A stretch of 10,097 nucleotides of DNA from UBA4717 sp002404395 (GTDB lineage: Bacteria; Bacillota; Clostridia; Oscillospirales; CAG-272): NCBI GenBank assembly GCA_937902275.1, contig CALFNW010000052.1, positions 1 to 10,097 of the forward strand. The letters are read 5' to 3'. The first letter of the stretch is position 1; each line of letters begins with the position of its first letter. The position numbers and the translations under genes are program-made. The notes beneath the pieces are model-generated. The model was not told the DNA's origin. It saw nothing but the letters and a program-made list of their open reading frames with translations, and made no database searches. Positions 1-5,931 of this stretch are shown piece by piece.

Positions 1-1
1 T

Positions 2-1213
2 ACTTATCCATCGCACACGACAAAGGGCTGTGTGCCCTTGTCAAGCGATGTAAAGAAAACATTTATAAATATTAATGTAATAAAACCGCTTAAAGAAATT
101 ATAACAACAAGAGCAAAATATATAACGGAATTTCAACAAATGAATAATCCCTTAAATCGCTTAGATGGTGCGTATCTCATTTATGACAGAAAAAATAAAA
201 GTCTTTATTGTGACAATTCATTTGCCGACAACAATGCAGCAAGAGAACGCCTATCAATGGGGACTTTGGTTGCAAAGGCACTGCAGGTTCATTTTGATGA
301 AGATATGAAAAATTCGTTGCAAAGATATCGGGATTTTATTGAACGTGAAATAGTGGATGCTGACACGGGGTTTGTAAATAACGGTGTAGATGACAATACA
401 GTCAGGCTATATAATTTTCCATGGGTTGCATTATTCTATTTGGAGCTGTATAAATTTACAGAGGAAATACATGCACTTGAGATTTCAGCAAAAATTCTTC
501 TTAAATATTACGAATTGGGCGGAAAAAATATCGAAGCGCCGTGCCTTGAACCTTTGGAAACTTTAAATGCTTTAAATGATGCAGGGCTTACGCAACTTCA
601 CAATAGATTAAAGACTGAATTTATTGGACACGCAGATTGTATATATGAAAAAAAGAATATTTCAAATTCACCTGAGGTTTCGTGTGCAAACGGTATGATG
701 AATTTAATGGGCACATTCTTGTGTCAGGCATATATCATAACCGGAGATACAAAATATCTTGAACCGATGCACGGTATAATTGATATTTCAAATACATTTT
801 TGGCATTTCAGCCGGACTATCACATGAATGGAATTGCGCTGAGATACTGGGATTTATATTGGTTTGGCAAAATGAAAGCATATGGAGATGTATACCCGCA
901 ATGGCTGAGTGTTTTGACTGCGCAACTTTATTGGTATTATGATAAGGTATGCGGAAAAGACAATAGTGCTCTTATACGTGAAAATTTGCTTGGAAATTGC
1001 TGTGTGTTTTTTAATGACGGCTTTGCGAGTGCCGGATACTTATATCCACAGAAAGTTATAGCATGGAGTCCAAGCGATGAGCCGAACGGAATACATCGAA
1101 AAATTGGTGTGTGGGAAGGCAAGAAATATGATGACTTTGCGAATGATCAGGATTGGAGTCTTTACTACGCATACAAGTATTTGGTTGAATATAATGGAGA
1201 GAAAACGAAATGA
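2..1213 (+). CDS. Six-hairpin glycosidase-like protein, C-terminal part (5' end outside window)
   Basis: The frame is open from the window edge, so the N-terminus is missing; the GTG at 32 is unlikely to be the true start, although AAAGGG lies just before it. About 400 residues are visible. They are rich in aromatic, helical segments spaced like an alpha/alpha toroid, with short signatures such as FQPDYHMNGIALRYWDLYWF followed by GKMKAYGDVYPQW. These resemble proteins annotated as six-hairpin glycosidase-like in Clostridia. In such folds the active site lies at the open end of the barrel and acts on oligosaccharides; the substrate here cannot be read. The gene is clearly more AT-rich than the genes after 1760, which suggests a different origin. 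Its TGA stop overlaps an ATG (ATGA at 1210-1213), the usual sign of a translationally coupled operon partner, but that partner is only 12 codons long. The family call rests on recalled sequence character and is moderate. Confidence 0.6.
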   Translation, partial: TYPSHTTKGCVPLSSDVKKTFININVIKPLKEIITTRAKYITEFQQMNNPLNRLDGAYLIYDRKNKSLYCDNSFADNNAARERLSMGTLVAKALQVHFDEDMKNSLQRYRDFIEREIVDADTGFVNNGVDDNTVRLYNFPWVALFYLELYKFTEEIHALEISAKILLKYYELGGKNIEAPCLEPLETLNALNDAGLTQLHNRLKTEFIGHADCIYEKKNISNSPEVSCANGMMNLMGTFLCQAYIITGDTKYLEPMHGIIDISNTFLAFQPDYHMNGIALRYWDLYWFGKMKAYGDVYPQWLSVLTAQLYWYYDKVCGKDNSALIRENLLGNCCVFFNDGFASAGYLYPQKVIAWSPSDEPNGIHRKIGVWEGKKYDDFANDQDWSLYYAYKYLVEYNGEKTK

Positions 1214-1248
1214 AAAAGATAATTATATCAGATAATTGGAGATTTTGA
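1210..1248 (+). pseudogene. Possible truncated start of a GH2-type glycosidase
   Basis: The ATG overlaps the stop of the upstream glycosidase as ATGA. The reading frame gives MKKIIISDNWRF and then a TGA. That short string is very like the N-terminus of GH2 beta-galactosidases and beta-glucuronidases, which often begin MKKI-L-x-x-x-W-x-F ahead of the sugar-binding jelly-roll domain. I infer that the operon once continued into a GH2 gene and was cut here by a deletion or recombination. Twelve residues are too few to prove homology; a chance short ORF is the alternative. Confidence 0.3.
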
Positions 1249-1308
1249 TCACCCGAAAAGGGAGAGAAAATGATAAACTTAAAGAAAGCATAAACAAGGA
1301 TATAGCAT

Positions 1309-1503
1309 TTGAAAGCCGATGAAACAAAAACGTTTATTGACAATTTTTTTCGTGACGGAGAGCTTAAAACGATAGGTACGGACATTAACGGAATTTTGCC
1401 GCCTATGTCCCGTTTCGGCGGTAATAACAGAGATGTCAAGAAACAAACCGTAATTGACAAACTGAAATCATTCTTTGAAAAGTATTTCGGATTGGTGCAA
1501 TAA
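1309..1503 (+). pseudogene. hsdR: Remnant of type I restriction enzyme R subunit (HsdR C-terminus)
   Basis: Sixty-four residues remain. The core, FIDNFFRDGELKTIGTDING followed by ILPPMSRFGG and VIDKLKSFFEKYFGL, closely matches the conserved C-terminal tail of HsdR, the DNA-translocating and cleaving subunit of type I restriction-modification enzymes. That tail helps dock HsdR to the methylase complex. The helicase and nuclease domains, roughly 900 or more residues, are absent, so this is a fossil. The first codon (TTG, 1309) reads best as an internal leucine (LKADETK) and not as a start; a TAG lies two codons upstream at 1303-1305. Another frame at about 1266-1307 reads NDKLKESINKDIA, which would continue the alignment upstream, so a further one-base frameshift near the TTT at 1308-1310 is likely. 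No hsdS or hsdM is nearby. The stop is followed by non-coding sequence. Confidence 0.8.
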
Positions 1504-1731
1504 TTTAAATCCCTTTTATCATATAGGGCACAAAGGATTTTGTCAACTTCGTATATTGCATAAAAAATCTGTATAGTATCATTGATGATGTTCCTTGAAT
1601 ATGTGATAAAAACGCATCACAAAATATACGCATTTTTCAAACTGCCGTACGGGCGGACGCGAATCGTTTCATCTGTTCGAGCCCGCCCGTTTTCGGTATG
1701 TTACAAATCGGTAAATCCCCTCCTCACCGTC
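1504..1731. other. Intergenic region holding a GC-rich hairpin (1649-1690)
   Basis: I see no gene here; the small open frame at 1582-1764 has no ribosome binding site. An imperfect dyad TGTGAT/ATCACA (1602-1607 and 1616-1621) has an 8-base centre, too wide for a CRP-type site. The hairpin pairs ACGGGCGG (1649-1656) with CCGCCCGT (1683-1690), reinforced by inner CGAA/TTCG (1660-1663 and 1676-1679), and is followed by TTT. It could be a weak terminator or a small structured RNA. GC content rises visibly from this point rightward, so the segment marks a composition boundary. Confidence 0.45.
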
Positions 1732-1760
1732 TTGCAAAAACAAAAAATTTGTGATATTAT
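1732..1760 (+). promoter_or_regulatory. Sigma-A promoter of the ABC importer
   Basis: TTGCAA (1732-1737), a 17-base spacer and TATTAT (1755-1760) with an extended -10 TGA (1752-1754) form a good vegetative promoter. The predicted transcript starts near 1767, after the ATG at 1761. That ATG therefore cannot be the main start, and the permease start is placed at 1794. Confidence 0.7.
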
Positions 1761-1793
1761 ATGATTGAAAATAAAGTTATCGGAAAAGCGCTT

Positions 1794-2543
1794 ATGAAAT
1801 CAAAGACCGTAAATACTCTTTTGGCAGGCGTGCTTTGGCTTGTACTTTGGCAGGCGGCGGCTGTGATTATCGACAAAAATATAATTCTGGTTTCGCCGAT
1901 CAACGTGGCAAAGCGGCTCGGTTCACTGCTTTTCGAGCCAACGTTTCTTAAAAGCGTGGTCGGCTCGACCCAAAAGATCATTTCGGGCTACCTGCTCGGA
2001 CTTTCGGTCGGCTCACTGTTCGCGGCTCTCGCGGCGCGGTTCAAGCCGGTGCGATATATTCTTGCGCCGCTCTGTGTAACCGTAAAAGCTATACCGGTAG
2101 CCTCATTCACCATCCTTGCGCTGTTTCTGATACCGGCGAAAAATCTTTCGGTCCTCGTGACCTTTCTGATCTCCGTGCCGATCGTTTATTCAAATCTGCT
2201 GACCGGAATAGACAATATCGACCGCGAGCTTGTCGAAATGGCAACACTTTTCAAAATCAATCCCGTAAGACGCGCGGTATACATATACTTTTCGCAGGTG
2301 CTCCCCTATTTCAGGACCGCCGCCTCGGTATCTGCCGGGTTGAGTTGGAAGTCGGGCGTCGCCGCCGAACTTATCGTTATCGTGCCCGGCTCGATCGGCG
2401 AGCGGCTGTATCAGTCGAAAGTCGAGATCGAAAGCGCCGACCTGTTTGCCTGGACGTTTGTGGTAATTGTACTCTCGTTTCTCACCGAATTTATATTCTG
2501 CAAGCTGATCGACCTTTCATGGAAAGCGATCGAACGAGTCTGA
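1794..2543 (+). CDS. ABC importer permease, NitT/TauT (SsuC/TauC-like) type
   Basis: This is the membrane subunit of an importer of the family that takes up nitrate, sulfonates, bicarbonate, and thiamine or riboflavin precursors; the substrate cannot be read. The 249-residue length is typical. Hydrophobic segments lie at roughly 8-26, 62-82, 103-113, 117-138, 174-197 and 218-236. The cytoplasmic coupling loop that contacts the ATPase is at about 145-171 (ELVEMATLFKINPVRR, ending QVLPYF). The usual glycine of the EAA loop is absent: the TLFKIN stretch holds none. The start at 1794 is chosen over the ATG at 1761 because the promoter ends at 1760 and GGAAA (1782-1786) stands 7 bases before 1794. 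The ATPase gene follows after 165 bases. No periplasmic-type binding protein gene lies on either side. Sequence here is clearly more GC-rich than the region before 1500. Confidence 0.85.
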   Translation: MKSKTVNTLLAGVLWLVLWQAAAVIIDKNIILVSPINVAKRLGSLLFEPTFLKSVVGSTQKIISGYLLGLSVGSLFAALAARFKPVRYILAPLCVTVKAIPVASFTILALFLIPAKNLSVLVTFLISVPIVYSNLLTGIDNIDRELVEMATLFKINPVRRAVYIYFSQVLPYFRTAASVSAGLSWKSGVAAELIVIVPGSIGERLYQSKVEIESADLFAWTFVVIVLSFLTEFIFCKLIDLSWKAIERV

Positions 2544-2678
2544 CGGCGCACGGCTGTAATTAACGGCTGCGCATATACGTCTGCGCTTCGGGATCTGCGG
2601 TAACTATGTCGTTTCCGACGCACAGAAGCAGAGTGAAAGCATGATCTTTGCAAAGTGAGAGCTCAAATTTGTTTTTGT

Positions 2679-2703
2679 GTGCCGTGCTGACGCGGCACGA
2701 GGA
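2679..2703 (+). promoter_or_regulatory. Hairpin abutting the ribosome binding site of the ATPase gene
   Basis: GTGCCGTG (2679-2686) pairs with CGCGGCAC (2691-2698) around a CTGA loop: 8 pairs, one of them G-U. The ribosome binding site GAGGA (2699-2703) follows at once, 5 bases before the ATG at 2709. The rest of the 165-base gap after the permease (2544-2678) has no ORF, binding-protein remnant or riboswitch that I can recognise. The hairpin may tune ATPase expression or block RNA decay; this is inference. Confidence 0.45.
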
Positions 2704-2708
2704 TCAAT

Positions 2709-3287
2709 ATGATAATATTAAACGATATATCAAAAAACTACGGTGAAAAAACGGTGATCGGTTCGCTGAGCGCAGAATTTGACCCGCACCGCCGATACGC
2801 GATCATGGGACCCTCCGGCTGCGGAAAGACTACGCTTTTCAGGCTTATATCCGGGCTTGAAGCACCCGACTCCGGAAGCATTTCGGGACTTGAAAATTCA
2901 AAAATTTCCGCGGTTTTTCAAAATGACAGGCTGTGCGGTAATCTTTCCGCCTACGCCAACGTAAAAATAGTATGCGGAAAGGAAGTTTCCAAAAACGATA
3001 TACTAAGTGCCCTCGCCCGCGTCGGACTTGAAAACGACGCATACAAAAATGCCGATTCGCTTTCGGGAGGCATGAAACGACGCTGTGCAATAGTCCGCGC
3101 CCTTTTGTCCGACTATGACCTGCTTCTGCTTGACGAACCGTTCAACGGACTCGACAATGCGGCAAAACAGGTCACCGCCGATTATATAAACGAAAAATCG
3201 GGAGATCGCGGCATGATTATGATTACTCATAACGAAGCCGAAGCAAAGCTGCTTGACTGTGAAACACTGACATTGTTCGAGCACTGA
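2709..3287 (+). CDS. ABC importer ATP-binding protein, NitT/TauT type
   Basis: This is the cytoplasmic ATPase that should power the permease encoded just upstream. All core motifs are present: Walker A GPSGCGKTT (34-42), Q-loop Gln71 in VFQND, ABC signature LSGG (118-121), Walker B LLLLDEP (138-144), D-loop GLD (147-149) and the switch histidine His174 in THN. At 192 residues it is shorter than the usual 240-260 for SsuB/TauB-type proteins. The C-terminal extension is missing and the protein ends soon after the H-loop. Because the catalytic core is complete it is probably functional. The start has GAGGA 5 bases upstream. A weak dyad CGTAAAA/TTTTACG (3293-3299 and 3322-3328) after the stop lacks a U-tract, so I do not call it a terminator. 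Substrate unknown. Confidence 0.88.
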   Translation: MIILNDISKNYGEKTVIGSLSAEFDPHRRYAIMGPSGCGKTTLFRLISGLEAPDSGSISGLENSKISAVFQNDRLCGNLSAYANVKIVCGKEVSKNDILSALARVGLENDAYKNADSLSGGMKRRCAIVRALLSDYDLLLLDEPFNGLDNAAKQVTADYINEKSGDRGMIMITHNEAEAKLLDCETLTLFEH

Positions 3288-3411
3288 TCTGCCGTAAAAG
3301 CCAAAATAACCGGAACATATGTTTTACGCGTTCGCATTGTTTAAAATGTACAAGTCAAACGGTTAATGACTCCTTTAAAAACTCAAAAATTTAATAATAA
3401 GGAAATTAAAA

Positions 3412-5050
3412 ATGAAAACTGTGAAATTGACCGTAGATGAGTGCGGCAATAACGCTTCGATCGCTGTCGGAAAAACGCTTGAATTGCTTTCGGACTGTAA
3501 AGATTCAAAAATTGTTTTTGAAAAAGGTATATACCATTTTTATACCGAAGGGACCCGAAAAAAGTTTTGTGCGGTTTCCAACAATTCGTCGTCGGATAAA
3601 AACATTGTTTTTTCGATTGAAAATTTTGACGGACTTACCGTTGACGGCTGCGGCTCTACATTTGTTTTTCACGACCTGGTCTTTCCGTTTGCAATTTCGG
3701 AAAGCCGTAACGTTATATTGGAAAATTTTTGTGCGGACAGAGGGCAGACGCCGCAGGTTGCAATGCGTATAAAAGAAGCTACCGAAAGTGGTTTTTCACT
3801 TGAAATAGACCGAAAAAAGTACCCGTACCGCGTTGAAAACGGAGATCTGATTTTTGAAAGAGAATGGGGGAGAATTTTCGAGCCGCGACAATATTGTGGG
3901 ATTTCGATCGTCTTTGACAAAGACTGCGCAATACCTTGTTGTAGGCAATTGTGACCAACCGACCGATAAGCTTGCCACAACTCATATCCGCGCAGACATA
4001 ACCGAAACCCCGGACGGCGCTTCATTTGTTTTTCGGCCTGAAAACAAATTTCCGTTCAAATATACGGCAGGGGAAACGCTGCTTTCAATAGTTGACGGCG
4101 GAAGAACATCTGATCTGATTTTTATCAACCGTTCGGAAAACGTAAAAATAAAAAACGTTTCCGTAAAACGCGCGGTCGGGATGGGTGTAATAGCTCAAAT
4201 AAGTAAAAATATTGAGATAGATAATTTTTCAACGGTGCCTAAAGATGAAAATGATCCGTGCTGCTCAATCACAGCTGACGCACTTCATTTTGTGAACTGT
4301 TATGGAAAACTTGAAATAAAAAACTGCAAAATATCGGATTTGGGCGACGATGTTATAAATGTGCACGGAATGTATACAAAAGCGGACGCCGTCGATAGTG
4401 AAACGATATTTGCCGATATCGCACATAACGAGCAAAGGTATTTTCTCCCGTATGAGTCCGGAGACCGACTTGAAATAATCGACGATAAAACGCTCGAGAT
4501 CGTTGCCGAATTTGTCGTTGAAAGTGCAGCAGTTATTTCGGATGACGGCTCTAAGATAAAGATTAACGGGCATTTCACGAACGGTCAGGCGGCAAACGTG
4601 AAAAAGAATTTTTTGATTGAAATTCCCGATAAAATGCCTGACGCTCATATCCATAATAATTCGTTTTCGCGTTTCCCTAACTTAAGAGCTTCAGGCGCCG
4701 GAAAAATTGTAATTGAAAACAACGCTGTCTGCAATGCAACGTCTGCGATTTTAGCTTTGGATCTTGCAAAATATTGGTATGAATCGGGCAGAATAAGAGA
4801 GCTTGCTTTCAGAAATAACATAATAGAAAATTGGCGCGGAGAGTGCGCTGTATTGGTGGGGGCGTCCGGATTTGAGCCGGATAATTGCCCGAAGATTCAC
4901 GACCGCATCGAGATATGCGAAAACACGTTCAAAGGAACAAAAAAATGCGTGATCAACATCAGCGGTGTAAAAAGAAGCGTTATCCGCAATAATAAATGCG
5001 AGCCTGATCTTGAAATTTTGATCGATGGAAAAAGCGCAAAACAGGGATAG
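3412..5050 (+). pseudogene. GH110-like alpha-1,3-galactosidase, frameshifted
   Basis: Two overlapping frames (3412-3954, then 3854-5050) read as one right-handed beta-helix protein. The N-terminal frame carries GIYHFYTEGTRKKF, then GLTVDGCGSTFVFHD and PFAISESRNVILENF. The second carries TADALHF and GDDVINVHGMY, motifs I associate with GH110 enzymes that remove terminal alpha-1,3-galactose. If one base is removed, the protein is about 545 residues, with acidic residues at 289, 312 and 313. As I recall, the catalytic aspartates of the characterised PdGH110B are 321, 344 and 345, which is the same 23/24 spacing. The lesion must fall between 3851 and 3954; the GGGGG at 3866-3870 is the best site, because four Gs would restore EREWGEFSSRDNIVGF. 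No signal peptide is seen, so the intact enzyme would be cytoplasmic. AAGGA (3399-3403) lies 8 bases before the ATG. I see no clear promoter in the 124-base gap. A sequencing error is the main alternative. Confidence 0.72.
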
Positions 5051-5051
5051 C

Positions 5052-5168
5052 ATGGCTGAATGTACAGTCGTATTCCGATTTTGCGCAGGTTTCGATCAAA
5101 AGGCCGGTACATTCAATTGCCGCAGTCAGATCCCCGTTGATAATTTTACATTGCTTTTTGAGCAATAA
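5052..5168 (+). CDS. Possible 38-residue ORF directly after the GH110 stop
   Basis: An ATG one base after the GH110 TAG opens a 38-codon frame beginning MAECTVVFRFCAG and ending LLFEQ. AGGGA (5044-5048) is a possible ribosome binding site, so translation could be coupled to the upstream gene. The peptide has three cysteines and no family I recognise. Against it, the minus strand across the same stretch is also open, and the 9-base inverted repeat TGAATGTAC/GTACATTCA (5057-5065 and 5107-5115) lies within it. It may be a decayed 3' tail or chance. The rest of the gap to 5220 shows nothing else apart from a small ATTGCT/AGCAAT hairpin at 5150-5166. Confidence 0.25.
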   Translation: MAECTVVFRFCAGFDQKAGTFNCRSQIPVDNFTLLFEQ

Positions 5169-5220
5169 AAACCCTGCCTTGGGGAAACGCTGTAAAATAT
5201 GTTTTATGTTATTTCATATT

Positions 5221-5244
5221 TATAATACCTAATGATACAGGAGG
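5221..5244 (+). promoter_or_regulatory. -10 element and ribosome binding site of the 103-residue protein
   Basis: A perfect TATAAT (5221-5226) has no good -35 at 16-18 bases, so the promoter may depend on an activator or on AT-rich upstream DNA. The strong AGGAGG (5239-5244) stands 6 bases before the ATG at 5251 and fixes that start. The predicted leader is under 20 bases. Confidence 0.5.
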
Positions 5245-5250
5245 CTGAAC

Positions 5251-5562
5251 ATGGTAAGCGATAACGTATTTGTCAAGAACACATTTGAAAGCGGAAGTCT
5301 TAAAGACGCAACGATATTTTTTGAGACCTGCGTAAAAAACGCCTTTCCGACCTGCGAATTCAGGCTTCCCGAGCTGACGCACCTGAAAAATTCAGAGCTT
5401 TATGCGGCGGGCAAAAGCCTGAACCACTGCTTTGAAATATTCAAGTCGGTATGTGAAGGCTCCGAGGTTTGGGAGGTCGTATGCCGCAGACGAAACGGTA
5501 CAAGCGAAAAGCACGTTTATGTTGACTTTGACTCGCTTGAATTTGTAGCATATAAAGAATAA
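5251..5562 (+). CDS. Hypothetical protein, 103 residues
   Basis: I do not recognise this protein. It begins MVSDNVFVKNTFESGSLKDA and is soluble-looking, with no signal peptide or membrane segment. It has an alternating pattern that suggests an alpha/beta fold, including a C-terminal strand pair around SEVWEVVCRRRNGT and KHVYVDFDSLEFVAY. Four cysteines (near residues 27, 35, 59 and 68) are scattered and not paired as CxxC, so a zinc site is not obvious. The strong AGGAGG ribosome binding site and an immediate terminator downstream support a real, separately expressed gene. It lies alone between the broken GH110 gene and the convergent minus-strand genes, so context gives no function. Confidence 0.7.
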   Translation: MVSDNVFVKNTFESGSLKDATIFFETCVKNAFPTCEFRLPELTHLKNSELYAAGKSLNHCFEIFKSVCEGSEVWEVVCRRRNGTSEKHVYVDFDSLEFVAYKE

Positions 5563-5602
5563 ACTTCGGGCAGACGCGTACAAATATGCGTCTGCCCGAA
5601 GT
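5563..5602. terminator. Bidirectional rho-independent terminator
   Basis: ACTTCGGGCAGACGC (5563-5577) pairs perfectly with 5588-5602, and three more inner pairs (one G-U) close on a CAAA loop, giving an 18-bp stem. It sits exactly between the convergent 103-residue and 64-residue genes, whose stops end within a few bases of it. The U-tracts are short on both sides (CTTAATTT on +, TTTATTCTTT on -), so termination relies on the strong stem. Confidence 0.85.
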
Positions 5603-5603
5603 C

Positions 5604-5798
5604 TTAATTTATATCAATTGCCGCAATCTCCGCAACGAGCTTTTGCATCTCGCGTTTGGAATCCGCCGCATGAGCGCGGGCGGTATATCCGGCGCGTTCT
5701 TCATCGCTGAAGCGTGCATAATTCTGCACCGCCCTCGGATTATTGACAAGACTCATTGCAAAGCCGAGCGGCAACTCATCGTAATCGGGTCTGTTCAT
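5604..5798 (-). CDS. Small Clostridia-type protein, 64 residues, function unknown
   Basis: The 64-residue product begins MNRPDYDELPLGFAMSL and ends KREMQKLVAEIAAIDIN. The pattern, a DELPLGF start followed by a helix, then F-S-D-E-E-R, then a short Ala/His-containing turn and a final helix, matches small proteins I have seen widely in Clostridia. The nearest named relatives I can suggest are YdeI/OmpD-associated-like proteins; no function is established. A longer frame extends to 5843, but AGGTGA lies just upstream of the internal ATG at 5796-5798, so the shorter form is called. It follows the deacetylase on the same strand after 129 bases, with a possible promoter of its own, and ends at the shared terminator. 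Confidence 0.75.
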   Translation of the reverse strand: MNRPDYDELPLGFAMSLVNNPRAVQNYARFSDEERAGYTARAHAADSKREMQKLVAEIAAIDIN

Positions 5799-5903
5799 AA
5801 CTTTCACCTGCCGCTGAAATCTGCGCATTGAAGCCGTATCCATCGTCGGAGGCGGTCCCTCTCACACGCGAATATCGCTTCTTTGCACTTACAGTATCTC
5901 CGC

Positions 5904-5931
5904 ATTATCCGAAAATATGATAATGATTCAA
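5904..5931 (-). promoter_or_regulatory. Possible promoter of the 64-residue protein
   Basis: On the minus strand TTGAAT (5926-5931), a 16-base spacer and GATAAT (5904-5909) form a moderate sigma-A match that overlaps the deacetylase stop. It would give a leader of about 100 bases before the ATG at 5798. That leader (5799-5897) contains short complementary pieces such as GAGG/CCTC and GAAGC/GCTTC, but I recognise no riboswitch. Confidence 0.35.

Noticed and set aside
1602..1621. CRP-like operator TGTGA...TCACA
   Set aside because: The half-sites are 10 bases apart instead of 6, and CRP sites are not expected as such in Clostridia.
2544..2708. Remnant of a substrate-binding protein gene between permease and ATPase
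   Set aside because: No frame in the 165-base gap gives a recognisable binding-protein segment.
3866..3870. Phase-variable or programmed frameshift tract in the GH110-like gene
   Set aside because: Five Gs are too few for typical phase-variable tracts, and no slippery heptamer with a downstream structure is evident.
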